DNA of 64,000 nt from Caballeronia glebae (GCF_001545035.1 NZ_FCOJ02000024.1:1-64000), one strand, 5' to 3'; counted from the first letter of the stretch, positions 34,796 to 43,781 are shown. The notes: generated by a model not told the origin, from the letters alone. Numbers and translations: made by a program.

Positions 34796-35866
34796 ATGAA
34801 GAATAGAATCGCCTCTTTCATTCCCCGGTCCGTCGCGGCGGCCATCGTCGCAAGCATGATGCTTGCCGCCTGCGGCGGCAGCGACAACCCCGCCGACAGC
34901 GCCGCGACCGGCAAGAGCGCTGCATCGCCTAAGTCCACCGCGAAAGCCGCGAGCGGCAACGGTTCGATCTTCTATGGCGCGAATGGCCATAACAGCAACG
35001 GCGGCGCATACGACTTCACGAGCGTGCAGACGCAGCTTTCGCAACTGCAGGAAATGGGCGCGACGATCTATCGCAATGACGTGTACAGCCAGACATCGGC
35101 GAACATGGTTGCGAAGATCGCGAAGACGATGGAAGAAGGTGGCGTCACCATGTATCCGGTGATACTCATGAACCTAAACTACAACAGCGAGGACGAGGCC
35201 TACAAGGCAGGTTATACGCTCGGCCAGCAGACCGCCAACAGCTATCACTATAAGTACTACGAGGTCGGCAACGAGTTGGAAGCGAAGGCGCTCATCGGCG
35301 ATGTCGACGGCACCGTCTGGTATCAGTACAACAACTGGTCGTACACGCTCGCGCGCGGCGCGATACGCGGAATGATTGCAGGCGTGAAGTCGGTCGATGG
35401 TTCCGCGAGGATCGTGCTTGGCGGCACGTGGTTGCACACCGCTTTCTTCCAGATGCTCGCCGACGGTTCGCAACCCGACGGCACCTGGGGTCATCCGGCC
35501 GTGACCTGGGACGTCACGTCGTGGCACTGGTATTCGAATCAGGGCGACATGACGCACGCATGCGGCGGCACGGGATGCCATGACGTGCTTCAGTTTCTGC
35601 ACGACATGGGCAGACCGGTCTGGATCAACGAGTTCGGCGTGCGCCCCGAACTGGGCTCGTACAGCCAGATCGCGACCTACATGACCGGCAGCCTGATGAT
35701 GACGCAGTTCGCGAGCCTTGCGTCGAAGTACAACATCCAGTCGATTCAGGCCTTCGAACTCTATGACGACAGCGAAGGCGCATACGGTCTTCTCGAAGCC
35801 GACGGCGTCACGAAGAAAGCAGCGTATTGGGCATACAAGGACTTCGTGCAGAACAACCCGATGTGA
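34796..35866 (+). CDS. Glycoside-hydrolase-like TIM-barrel lipoprotein
   Basis: 356 aa from ATG 34796 (MKNRIASFIPRSVAAAIVAS); upstream in-frame Met codons lack a signal-peptide layout. The signal ends in lipobox MLAAC-GG and is followed by an Ala/Ser/Lys linker. The rest is a (beta/alpha)8-type clan A fold with paired acidic residues in the expected places: YYEVGNELEAK (acid/base Glu after Asn) and VWINEFGV (nucleophile Glu). It resembles cellulase/GH39-like putative hydrolases; the exact GH family and glycan are unknown. Attached to the outer membrane. Confidence 0.8.
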   Translation: MKNRIASFIPRSVAAAIVASMMLAACGGSDNPADSAATGKSAASPKSTAKAASGNGSIFYGANGHNSNGGAYDFTSVQTQLSQLQEMGATIYRNDVYSQTSANMVAKIAKTMEEGGVTMYPVILMNLNYNSEDEAYKAGYTLGQQTANSYHYKYYEVGNELEAKALIGDVDGTVWYQYNNWSYTLARGAIRGMIAGVKSVDGSARIVLGGTWLHTAFFQMLADGSQPDGTWGHPAVTWDVTSWHWYSNQGDMTHACGGTGCHDVLQFLHDMGRPVWINEFGVRPELGSYSQIATYMTGSLMMTQFASLASKYNIQSIQAFELYDDSEGAYGLLEADGVTKKAAYWAYKDFVQNNPM

Positions 35867-35967
35867 TTCCATCGGCGGTAAGAAACGGAAAGGCGGGCAC
35901 GTTCAAGCATTGTCGCGAAGGCGTCGTTATTGCGGCTTTGCAGAACCCGATAACAACAAGGCCAGCG

Positions 35968-36234
35968 ATGCAGATCAACAGTGCTACCACCGCCGCCTAT
36001 TCGAACGCCGATACGCCTTCACCGCGCCGCCTTTCCCCTGCTGATAACACGGCCGACGATACCGCCGTCGCACAGCAAACAGACCAGCCGTCATCGGTGA
36101 AATCATTCGCTTATGGCGCGCTCGGCCTCGAACGCCCGGAAGTACAGGCAACCGATACGAACGGCTTCTATACCGCGGGCAAATGGGTGGCGGCGGCCGC
36201 GACCATCGGCGGCATCGTGTCCCTGTTCGTTTGA
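35968..36234 (+). CDS. Small hypothetical protein with C-terminal hydrophobic segment
   Basis: 88 aa from ATG 35968 (MQINSATTAAYSNADTPSP). The first 60 residues are polar and Thr/Ala/Asp-rich; the C-terminus is hydrophobic (AGKWVAAAATIGGIVSLFV) and could insert in the membrane as a tail anchor. Codon usage is like that of real genes of the window. It follows the glycoside-hydrolase-like gene after 100 bp. No family recognised. Confidence 0.5.
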   Translation: MQINSATTAAYSNADTPSPRRLSPADNTADDTAVAQQTDQPSSVKSFAYGALGLERPEVQATDTNGFYTAGKWVAAAATIGGIVSLFV

Positions 36235-36568
36235 TGCGCGCTTGACGCATTCCTTCGCGAATTAATACCTCGAAATAACTCGCTGGTTTGGCGCTTTGCT
36301 CCGCATATCGAATGGCGGCGCATCGCGGGAAGATATCGATGCGTGATGTCCGCAGACACGCCGCTCATCTTCTTTCGACACGACGCCAAGTTCATGCAAG
36401 CTCGATCTTCACTCGAACGCCGCTTCCCCTCCCTGCGCCGCGCGCTCCTCGCCGTGTCGCTCATGTTGCCGATGCTGTTTCACGCTGAAGCACGATGACC
36501 GCGACGATCGAAGCACCGAACACGATGCGTGTGCGCATCGTGCGCTAAGCCCGAGCGATAGCAAGGAT
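36235..36568. other. Intergenic stretch with one possible tiny exported ORF
   Basis: The only candidate is ATG 36346 to TGA 36498 on the plus strand (50 codons, RRALLAVSLMLPMLFHAEAR at its end), which looks like a signal peptide without a mature domain. It has no good Shine-Dalgarno and may be the stump of a deleted secreted protein. Nothing else is seen. Confidence 0.3.
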
Positions 36569-37099
36569 ATGTTCTGCAAGCTCTTCGCTCGTGCGCTCCT
36601 TGCCATCGGCGCAAGCGCGCTTTCCGGCTGCACGTGGACGCTGATCACGGCCGCCGATGCCGCAGGCTCGCTCGTCCAAGCGGGCTTCACGGTCGCTTCG
36701 AACTATTCGTCGCCGACATCGGTGACGGGCTCGCCCGCCGCGCTGCAATCCGTGTGCATCGAACTGAATCAGAGTGTCGCGACCGGCGACTTCGTGCCCG
36801 CGCTGCAGGTCGCGTTGCAGCGGCGCGGCGTGAACTCGGCGGTCTATAACCCTGGCACGTCGCCGCCCGGTTGCGAGGCGATGTTCGTCTACGCCGCGAC
36901 CACAAGCTGGAACAAGCGCGCGTTCGGCAGCGAGCCGATGCCGTATCTGTCGGCGATAGATCTGACAATCGTGCGGCAAGGACAGATTCTCGTAACCGCG
37001 CGCTACGACACCAATGGTCTGAACATGGACCGCTTCGCGAGCGCGCGGCAAAAGCTCGATGCGCTGGTCGACCGCATGGTGGTCTCGCGCACACAGTGA
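36569..37099 (+). CDS. Putative lipoprotein of unknown function
   Basis: 176 aa. Signal peptide FARALLAIGASALSGC ends in a lipobox Cys at residue 21. The mature domain is mixed alpha/beta with two further Cys (SVCIELNQ and PPGCEAMFVY) that could form a disulfide in the periplasm, and ends in RQKLDALVDRMVVSR. The AAGGA site is only 1-2 nt from the ATG at 36569, so translation may be weak. The Sel-to-family assignment is open; Burkholderia genomes commonly have such small lipoproteins (general knowledge). Confidence 0.65.
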   Translation: MFCKLFARALLAIGASALSGCTWTLITAADAAGSLVQAGFTVASNYSSPTSVTGSPAALQSVCIELNQSVATGDFVPALQVALQRRGVNSAVYNPGTSPPGCEAMFVYAATTSWNKRAFGSEPMPYLSAIDLTIVRQGQILVTARYDTNGLNMDRFASARQKLDALVDRMVVSRTQ

Positions 37100-37154
37100 A
37101 GAGCGCTTTCCTTACGGCATCTTTCCGATGCGATTTCACGCGTGCAAGCGGTGC

Positions 37155-37230
37155 TAATCTGCCGACGCAGTAGTTGTTGACCGATCCCTCTTGCGGCTCG
37201 CCATCGTTTTTCTGGCGAGTCGCCTTTTTT
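37155..37230 (+). ncRNA. Possible small RNA ending in a Rho-independent terminator
   Basis: A clear terminator is present: arms CTCGCCA (37197-37203) and TGGCGAG (37213-37219), then GTCGCC and TTTTTT (37225-37230). It lies about 100-130 bp beyond the lipoprotein stop. An extended -10-like TGCTAATCT sits at 37152-37160, so a transcript of about 65-70 nt could be made independently. Alternatively this is only the terminator of the lipoprotein gene. The terminator itself is well supported; the RNA gene is a guess. Confidence 0.35.
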
Positions 37231-37489
37231 CATCACATGATTCCGGTCGTCCGCTCGCGAAGCGGATGCCAACAGCGCATGCGCAGCCCTGCGTCGCGTA
37301 TTCCACTACGAAGCGAGCGCCACTGCGCCGCGCCGTTTCCGACACCGTCCGCTCACGGACACATCACACTCGCCGCTACGTTCGATCCCGAGGTCGACGA
37401 ACCGTTTTCGAACGATCTCGTAGTTCATCCATACAACCGGCGGCAAGCAATCGTCGCTTTGCGACAGGAATGCTAGGATCTCTACTTTC

Positions 37490-37506
37490 AAGTGGTAGGA
37501 CCAGTG
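37490..37506. promoter_or_regulatory. GntR/FadR-type operator before the regulator gene
   Basis: AAGTGGTAGGACCAGTG, with palindromic core TGGTAGGACCA (37493-37503), ends 9 nt before the regulator ATG. It matches the FadR-subfamily consensus TGGTnnnACCA and recurs at 38379-38395 before the permease with one base changed. Its position over the translation start region suits autorepression. Confidence 0.8.
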
Positions 37507-37515
37507 AGGCGAACC

Positions 37516-38283
37516 ATGCTCGATAACAATCAGGAAGACGCATTGCAGATCGCCGACGTCGTCGCCGGGCGCATCGAAAGCCTGATCGTCGACGGCGTGC
37601 TCAAGCCGGGTCAGGCGCTGCCTTCCGAGCGGCGTCTGACAGCAAAACTGGGCGCGTCACGCTCGGCTGTGCGAGAAGGCCTGAAGGTGCTGCGCACGCG
37701 CGGCATCATCGAGACCTCGCACGGACGCGGCTCGTTCGTCGCCGCGCTGACGACACAACCCGCGCTCACACCGATGATGCATCTGCTCGGCTCGCAGCCG
37801 CGCACGCTTTACGACATCTTCGAAGTGCGGGAGATGCTCGAAGCGGAATCGGCGCGTCTGGCCGCACTGCGCGGCACGCAGGCGGATTTCGCATTGATCA
37901 CGCGGCGATATGAGGAGATGCTCGCCGCAAACGAAAGCGACGTGGCCGATTCGACTCGCGCGCGGCTCGATTACAATTTTCATCTTTCGATCAGCGAGGC
38001 GTCGCACAACCCGGTTCTCGTCCACACGCTGAGTTCGCTCACCGATCTGCTGCTCAGTTCCGTCTTCGCTTCGGTGAACAACCTCTACCATCGCGAGGCG
38101 CAGAAACGCGTCATCGACAAGCAGCACGCCCGTCTCTACAAGGCGGTCCTCGGCAAGCAGCCCGAGCAGGCGCGCAGGGCAGCGGCCACGCACATCACCA
38201 CGACGACCGTGTGCATGCGGGAAATCGAGGCGGAGGAACAGCGTCTGGTGCGCGCGACGCTGCGTCTGAAGGGCTGGGAATGA
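37516..38283 (+). CDS. FadR-subfamily GntR regulator of the lactate-type module
   Basis: 255 aa from ATG 37516 (MLDNNQEDALQIADVVAGRIE); a GTG at 37492 is inside the operator and is less likely. Winged helix at residues 10-75 (LKPGQALPSERRLTAKLGASRSAVREGLKVL, given in part: SERRLTAKLGASRSAVREGL) and an FCD all-helical ligand domain with the metal/ligand residues in LDYNFHLSISEASHN and KQHARLYKAV. It resembles LldR/GlcC/PdhR-type sensors of 2-hydroxyacids. Two matching operators mark itself and the downstream permease-dehydrogenase genes as targets. Confidence 0.9.
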   Translation: MLDNNQEDALQIADVVAGRIESLIVDGVLKPGQALPSERRLTAKLGASRSAVREGLKVLRTRGIIETSHGRGSFVAALTTQPALTPMMHLLGSQPRTLYDIFEVREMLEAESARLAALRGTQADFALITRRYEEMLAANESDVADSTRARLDYNFHLSISEASHNPVLVHTLSSLTDLLLSSVFASVNNLYHREAQKRVIDKQHARLYKAVLGKQPEQARRAAATHITTTTVCMREIEAEEQRLVRATLRLKGWE

Positions 38284-38378
38284 CCGCGGCCCGGCGCGCG
38301 TTGCACAGGCGTGCGCGAACGCGGACGTCCGCATCGTCGTTGATTCACGCGTGACGATTCGCCTGGCACGACAAAAAT

Positions 38379-38395
38379 AAGTGGTCGGACCAGTG
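38379..38395. promoter_or_regulatory. GntR/FadR-type operator before the MFS permease gene
   Basis: AAGTGGTCGGACCAGTG, core TGGTCGGACCA (38382-38392). It differs from the site at 37490-37506 in one central base. It lies 91 bp upstream of the permease ATG, a usual operator-promoter distance. Confidence 0.8.
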
Positions 38396-38485
38396 GTTCG
38401 AGCTCTCGACAGTCTCTTACTGGCACGGAACAATGCGCAGCAGCATAGCCAGTAGCGGCATAAGCCGCACGATTCAGGAGACTTG

Positions 38486-39829
38486 ATGATGAACCCGCAC
38501 AGCCCGACAGGCGCTCAAACCGCAACCGCCGAATTCGAAAACGCGACCTACGCGAAAGTAGCCTGGCGGCTCTTGCCCTTCCTTTTCATCTGCTACGTCG
38601 CGGCCTATCTGGATCGCGTGAACGTCGGCTTCGCGAAGTTGCAGATGCTCAATGACCTGAAGTTCAGCGAGTCGGTGTACGGGCTCGGCGCGGGGATTTT
38701 CTTCATCGGCTATTTCATCTTCGAAGTGCCGAGCAACATCCTCTTGCATCGCGTGGGCGCGCGCGTGTGGATCAGCCGCATCATGGTGACGTGGGCCGTG
38801 GTGTCGGCGGCGTCGCTCTTCGTGAAGACGCCCGCGATGTTCTATACGCTGCGCTTTTTGCTCGGCGTCGCCGAGGCCGGATTCTTTCCGGGCATCGTGC
38901 TGTATCTCACGTACTGGTTTCCGGGCACGCGACGCGGCCGTATGAACGCGCTCTTCATGATCGGCATTCCGGTGGCGGGCGTGGTCGGCGGTCCGTTGTC
39001 GGGCTGGATCATGCAGGCGTTCAACGACATACAGGGCCTGTCGAACTGGCAATGGCTCTTTCTGATCGAAGCAGCGCCCTCGCTCGTGCTCGGCATCATG
39101 ACGCTGTTCATGCTGCCCAACGGCATTCGCGCGGCGTCATGGCTGAGCGAACAGCAAAAGCAGCTTCTCGAAGACAACATCGCACGCGAAGAGCCCGCCG
39201 GCGCGGACCATTCGCTCAAGCACATCGTGTCGAACGGCCGGGTCTGGCGTCTCGCCGCGATCTACTTCTGCTGCATGATGGGTCTGTACGGCGCGAGCTT
39301 CTATCTGCCGACGCTCATCAAGACGGCGGGCGTGAAGGACGCGCTCGACATCGGCCTCTACACCGCGATTCCCTATGCAGTCGCAATGGTGTCGATGATC
39401 CTCGTCGCGCGCTCTTCCGACCGTCGCAACGAGCGCCGCTGGCATCTCGCGCTGGCGGCCGTCGCTGCCGCGGCGGGCTTCTATGCAAGCACGCTCCACA
39501 CGGGCAACCTGGCGCTCGCGCTGGTCACGCTGTCGGTCGGCACGGCGGGCGTGTTGTCGATGATGCCGGTCTTCTGGACCTATCCGAGCAGCGTCATGAC
39601 CGGCACCGCCGCCGCAGCGGGCATCGCGATGATCAATTCGATCGGCAATCTCGCGGGCTTCGTGAGTCCGTCGATCATCGGCTGGATGAAGGACGTCACG
39701 CACAGCACGAACGCCGGTCTGGTCGTCGTCGCGGGCGCGCTCGTCGTCGGCGCGGTGTTGACGCTCACGCAGCGCGCGACGGCTACGTCACCGTCCGAGC
39801 CTTCGTCGTCGGAACCGCGTCGCGCGTGA
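38486..39829 (+). CDS. MFS transporter, anion:cation symporter (ACS) family
   Basis: 447 aa, twelve transmembrane segments. The CAGGAG site at 38475-38480 is 5 nt from ATG 38486 and 8 nt from ATG 38489; either may be used. ACS-type motifs include YVAAYLDRVNVGFAK and GVAEAGFFPGIVLYLTYWFP. This family imports organic anions such as tartrate, glucarate or phthalate. Placed between the FadR-type regulator and D-lactate dehydrogenase genes, it most likely imports a 2-hydroxy acid (inference). The dehydrogenase follows after 7 bp. Confidence 0.9.
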   Translation: MMNPHSPTGAQTATAEFENATYAKVAWRLLPFLFICYVAAYLDRVNVGFAKLQMLNDLKFSESVYGLGAGIFFIGYFIFEVPSNILLHRVGARVWISRIMVTWAVVSAASLFVKTPAMFYTLRFLLGVAEAGFFPGIVLYLTYWFPGTRRGRMNALFMIGIPVAGVVGGPLSGWIMQAFNDIQGLSNWQWLFLIEAAPSLVLGIMTLFMLPNGIRAASWLSEQQKQLLEDNIAREEPAGADHSLKHIVSNGRVWRLAAIYFCCMMGLYGASFYLPTLIKTAGVKDALDIGLYTAIPYAVAMVSMILVARSSDRRNERRWHLALAAVAAAAGFYASTLHTGNLALALVTLSVGTAGVLSMMPVFWTYPSSVMTGTAAAAGIAMINSIGNLAGFVSPSIIGWMKDVTHSTNAGLVVVAGALVVGAVLTLTQRATATSPSEPSSSEPRRA

Positions 39830-39836
39830 GGTCATC

Positions 39837-41582
39837 ATGTCCGCCACCGCTCCTTCCGCGCTCCCGTTCGGCACGTCGCGCACGAGCCTGCTCGCATCGC
39901 TCGGCGACATCGCCGGCACGCAAAACGTGCTCACCGGCGACGCGCAAACGCGCCGCTATCGCACCGGCTATCGCTTCGGCAGCGGCCGCGTGCTGGCGGT
40001 CGTGCGGCCCGGCACGCTCGTCGAACAATGGCGCGTGCTCGCCGCATGCGTCGCCGCGCGCGCGATCGTCATCACGCAGGCATCGAACACCGGTCTGACG
40101 GGCGGCTCGACGCCCGACGGCGACGACTACGATCGCGATATCGTCATCGTCAGCACGACGCGCATCAGGCGCGTGCATCTGATCCGAGACGGCAAGCAGG
40201 TGGTCTGCATCGGCGGCGCGACGCTCGATCAACTCGAACGCGCGCTGAAGCCGCTCGGACGCGAGCCGCATTCGGTGATCGGCTCGTCGTGCATCGGCGC
40301 GTCGGTGCTGGGCGGCATCAGCAACAACTCGGGCGGCTCGCTCGTGCATCGCGGCCCGGCCTATACGGAGATGGCCGTGTTCGCCGCCGTCGATGCATCG
40401 GGCGTGCTGCGCCTCGTGAATCATCTGGGCATCGATCTGGGCAGCACGCCCGACGAGATTCTGTCGCGCATCGAGAACGGCACGTTCACCGAAGCCGACG
40501 TTCGCGATGGCGCGGCTGCGTCGGATCACGAATACGCCACCCATGTGCGCGATATCGATGCCGCCACGCCCGCGCGCTTCAACGCCGATACGCGGCGTCT
40601 GTTCGAAGCATCGGGCTCGGCGGGCAAGGTGATGACCTTCGCGGTGCGCCTCGACACGTTCGCGGCGGAGCAAGGCGCAAAAGTGTTCTACGTCGGCACG
40701 AACGATACGAGCGTGCTCACCGATATCCGCCGCCACGCGCTCGCGAACTTCACGCATCTGCCGATCGCGGGCGAGTATCTGCATCGCGATGCGTTCGATG
40801 TCGCGAAGAAGTATGGCAAGGACCTGTTCCTCATCATCGACAAGTTCGGCACGCAGCGGCTGCCGCTCTTCTTCGGCCTGAAGACGCGTTGCGACGCATG
40901 GTTCGAGCGCCTCGCCTTCACGCCGAAGCATATGAGCGATCGCGTGCTGCAATGGCTCAGCGAGCGTCTTCCGGAACATCTGCCCGCGCGGATCGTGGCG
41001 TATCGCGAAGCGTATGAGCATCATTTGATGCTGAAGGTGCCGGCGGCGGGCATCGACGAAGCGCGCGCGTTCCTGGCGAAGCGTTTCGCGGACGGCGGCG
41101 GCGCATATTTCGAATGCACCGATGAAGAAGGCCGCAAAGCCTTTTTGCATCGCTTCGCGGCGGCGAGCGCGGCGGTGCGCTATCGCGCGGTGCATCATCG
41201 CGAAGTCGAGGATATCGTCGCGCTCGATATCGCGCTACGACGCAACGATCGCGACTGGTTCGAGCGGCTGCCGGAGAAGATCGAGCGTCCGATCATATTG
41301 AAGCTGTATTACGGGCACTTTCTGTGTCACGTGTTTCACCAGGACTACATCGTCAGCAAGGGCAACGACTGCATGGCGCTGGAGCACGAGATGCTCGAAT
41401 TGCTCGATGAGCGCGGTGCCGAGTATCCCGCCGAGCATAACGTCGGACATCTCTATGAAGCGAAGCCGCAGCTCGCCGAGTTCTACAAGCAGATCGATCC
41501 GTGCAACTGCTTTAATCCCGGCATAGGCAAGACATCGAAATTCGCGGCGTATCGGGATGATGCGGTCGAGGCGACAACTTAA
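39837..41582 (+). CDS. dld: Quinone-dependent D-lactate dehydrogenase (FAD, membrane-associated)
   Basis: 581 aa, the size of E. coli Dld. Oxidises D-lactate to pyruvate and passes electrons to quinone. The FAD-binding PCMH domain is N-terminal (QASNTGLTGGSTPDGDDYDR, IVIVSTTRI, SSCIGASVLGGISNNSGG), and the Dld-specific C-terminal membrane-binding domain runs from about residue 280 on, with HHREVEDIVALDIALRRND and HVFHQDYIVSKGND. It is the enzyme of the regulator-permease-dehydrogenase module. The stop overlaps the convergent phosphatase-like gene by 3 nt. Confidence 0.93.
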   Translation: MSATAPSALPFGTSRTSLLASLGDIAGTQNVLTGDAQTRRYRTGYRFGSGRVLAVVRPGTLVEQWRVLAACVAARAIVITQASNTGLTGGSTPDGDDYDRDIVIVSTTRIRRVHLIRDGKQVVCIGGATLDQLERALKPLGREPHSVIGSSCIGASVLGGISNNSGGSLVHRGPAYTEMAVFAAVDASGVLRLVNHLGIDLGSTPDEILSRIENGTFTEADVRDGAAASDHEYATHVRDIDAATPARFNADTRRLFEASGSAGKVMTFAVRLDTFAAEQGAKVFYVGTNDTSVLTDIRRHALANFTHLPIAGEYLHRDAFDVAKKYGKDLFLIIDKFGTQRLPLFFGLKTRCDAWFERLAFTPKHMSDRVLQWLSERLPEHLPARIVAYREAYEHHLMLKVPAAGIDEARAFLAKRFADGGGAYFECTDEEGRKAFLHRFAAASAAVRYRAVHHREVEDIVALDIALRRNDRDWFERLPEKIERPIILKLYYGHFLCHVFHQDYIVSKGNDCMALEHEMLELLDERGAEYPAEHNVGHLYEAKPQLAEFYKQIDPCNCFNPGIGKTSKFAAYRDDAVEATT

Positions 41583-42472
41583 GCGATCAGCTTCGCCCGC
41601 AGCATCGCCACGTCCGCGGTGCTTACCGACAAGCCTTGCGCGAGATAGTTGTTCAACGTGCAGAACCCGTCATGCATCTCGTCGAACGCCGCTTCGATCG
41701 TCGCGCTTTGCGCCCGATAAAGCGGCGCGACGGTCTGCACATTCGTTCCGAGGCGCGCCGCATGCGCCTTCATGCGCGCGTCGATCTGCGTCTGCGCCGC
41801 GGTGTTCGTCAGCAGATAGTCCTGGATGATCACATCGAGCGGCACGTCGGCGATGGCGAGCAGCAGCGCCGCCGCCCAGCCCGTGCGATCCTTGCCCGCC
41901 GTGCCGTGAATCACCTGTGCGCCCGACACGCGCGCGAGCCGCGTCAACAACGAGCCGAACTGCAAACGCGCGGCCGGGTCCGTCACGAGTTGACGCTGCC
42001 GTGCGCTCATCCATGCGCTCGCGGCCGCCGCATCGACGGGCATCACGCCGGATGCGTCGAGCGGCGCGACCTCGTGCGTCTCGCGCACCGCATTCGCCGG
42101 CACGCGATCGGGCGCAAGCGATGCCTCGGCCACTACGCGAAGATCATGCACCGCCCGCAGCGACAAACGCGCGAGCAACGCAGCGCCGGCATCGTCGGGC
42201 GTGAGCGCGCCCGAGCGATAAAACACGCCGCGCCGCAAGCGCCCGCCATCGACGGTCGGATAGCCTTCGCCCACGCCGGCCACATCGCGGAAATTTTCGA
42301 CCGTGGAGAGCTGCGGCGTCTCCGTCACGTTTTGATCTTCGCCCGCGCCGCCGCACGCCGAGAGCAGCGCGCTCGCGCCGAACGTGGTCGAAAGCAACGC
42401 GACGCGCGCGCCGCCACGAATGAAAGCGCGGCGCGACAAAGGCGTCGGACACATGGACGAAGCAGGCATCAT
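41579..42472 (-). CDS. Tyrosine-phosphatase-family lipoprotein lacking the catalytic cysteine
   Basis: 297 aa. N-terminal twin-arginine signal (LSRRAFIRGG, hydrophobic ALLSTTFGASALLS) with lipobox Cys40, so it is probably exported folded and lipidated. The body is a Y_phosphatase3-type domain: ENFRDVAG (about 60-66), AVHDLRV, and the P-loop IHGTAGKDRTG. In active members this reads HCxAGKDRTG; here the nucleophile is Gly190 (codon GGC at 41903-41905). Arg196 is kept, so it may bind phosphate without hydrolysing it. ATG 42472 overlaps the sensor-kinase stop, so it is the third gene of a two-component operon. Confidence 0.85.
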   Translation of the reverse strand: MMPASSMCPTPLSRRAFIRGGARVALLSTTFGASALLSACGGAGEDQNVTETPQLSTVENFRDVAGVGEGYPTVDGGRLRRGVFYRSGALTPDDAGAALLARLSLRAVHDLRVVAEASLAPDRVPANAVRETHEVAPLDASGVMPVDAAAASAWMSARQRQLVTDPAARLQFGSLLTRLARVSGAQVIHGTAGKDRTGWAAALLLAIADVPLDVIIQDYLLTNTAAQTQIDARMKAHAARLGTNVQTVAPLYRAQSATIEAAFDEMHDGFCTLNNYLAQGLSVSTADVAMLRAKLIA

Positions 42473-43776
42473 GTTTCTTCAAAGGGAATGACGATGCGCA
42501 CGATCAGCCCGCCGCCCTCGGCATTGCTGACCTCGCAGCGACCGCGTTGCTCGCGCGCCAGACGTTCGACGATGGTGAGTCCGAGCCCGCAATGCCCGTT
42601 GCCGCCGCGCGCGGGATCGAGCCGCACGAAGGGGCGCAGCGCTTCGTCCATGCGCTCGTCGGGAATGCCGGGTCCGTGGTCGCGCACTTCGATCAACCAT
42701 TCGCCGTCTCGCCGCGCGGTGCGAATCTCGACAGGCGGCTCGCCGTATTCGAGCGCGTTGTCGACGAGATTGGTCATCAGCCGGTCGATGAAGGTGCGCG
42801 GCAAGCTGAACGCATCGCCCGCTTCGAGCGACAGCGCGAACAACGGAACGTCGCCGTCCTCGGGCGATGCGAACTGCTCGGCGATGAACGCATCCACACG
42901 GGTCGTCGCGCTCTCCGCAGACGACCGTCCCGCGAATTCGAGAAACTGCTGCACGATGCGCGTCATCGAATCGATATCGCGCAGAAAATTCGCGCGCTCG
43001 CGCTCGTCCTTCGCGAGCACGCTCGCGCGCAGCGACAGGCGCGTGAGCGGCGCCTTCAGATCGTGCGCGATGCCGGCGAGCATCACGGCGCGGTCGTCGT
43101 CGGCGTCGGTGAGTTTTTTCATCATCTGATTGAACGCGCCGATCAGTTCGCGCAATTCGCGCGGACCGTTTTCCTCGACGGGCACCGGCCGCTCGCCGCC
43201 ACCGAAGCGCCGCGCGGCCTGCGCGACGCGCGTGAGCGGCCGCTGCAATTGCCACGTCCCGATGAGCGAGAGCACGAGCGCGCCCGCGAGCAGCACGACG
43301 CCTTCGGTGATGAACGGCGCGGGCGGCGGCAAGTCGATCGGCGCGACGATCCACACGTTGCTCGACGGATAGCGCACCCATAGCCGCGATTTGTTGTGGC
43401 CGTCGATATCGATCGCGATCCGCGTTCCGGGCGGCAGCCGGCCGGCGAGCTGGCGCGCGAGATGTCCGTGGCGCGTCTTCGCGGGATCGCGCAGCGTCAG
43501 CGGCTCGGGCATGTTCCACACGGGCACGATATGCACGCGCGTCTCGCGCATGAGCCGCCCGCCGAGCGCGACGTCGTTATGCGCGGCCTCCAGCACGATG
43601 AGCAACGCACGCGCGTAACCATCGGCCTCCTTGTGCGGACCCTGCACATGGAGAATCGCGAACCATCCGCCCTGCAGCGCGAGCAGCACGCAGATCGACA
43701 CGATCGCCATGCGTCCGAACAGCGAATCGATGAAACCGCGCACTCTCCGCGCGGATTGCCAGAAACCCGAACGCAT
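42469..43776 (-). CDS. Periplasm-sensing histidine kinase (OmpR-partner class)
   Basis: 435 aa. Two transmembrane helices (residues about 22-42 and 158-178) flank a periplasmic sensor of about 115 residues; a HAMP domain follows (QLQRPLTRVAQAARRFGGG), then HisKA with AGIAHDLKAPLTRL (phospho-His about 238) and HATPase boxes NLVDNALEYG, DHGPGIPDE, GLGLTIV. The layout is like EnvZ/RstB. It starts 5 nt after the response-regulator stop and overlaps the phosphatase-like gene by 4 nt. Confidence 0.92.
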   Translation of the reverse strand: MRSGFWQSARRVRGFIDSLFGRMAIVSICVLLALQGGWFAILHVQGPHKEADGYARALLIVLEAAHNDVALGGRLMRETRVHIVPVWNMPEPLTLRDPAKTRHGHLARQLAGRLPPGTRIAIDIDGHNKSRLWVRYPSSNVWIVAPIDLPPPAPFITEGVVLLAGALVLSLIGTWQLQRPLTRVAQAARRFGGGERPVPVEENGPRELRELIGAFNQMMKKLTDADDDRAVMLAGIAHDLKAPLTRLSLRASVLAKDERERANFLRDIDSMTRIVQQFLEFAGRSSAESATTRVDAFIAEQFASPEDGDVPLFALSLEAGDAFSLPRTFIDRLMTNLVDNALEYGEPPVEIRTARRDGEWLIEVRDHGPGIPDERMDEALRPFVRLDPARGGNGHCGLGLTIVERLAREQRGRCEVSNAEGGGLIVRIVIPFEET

Positions 43777-43781
43777 GCGAC

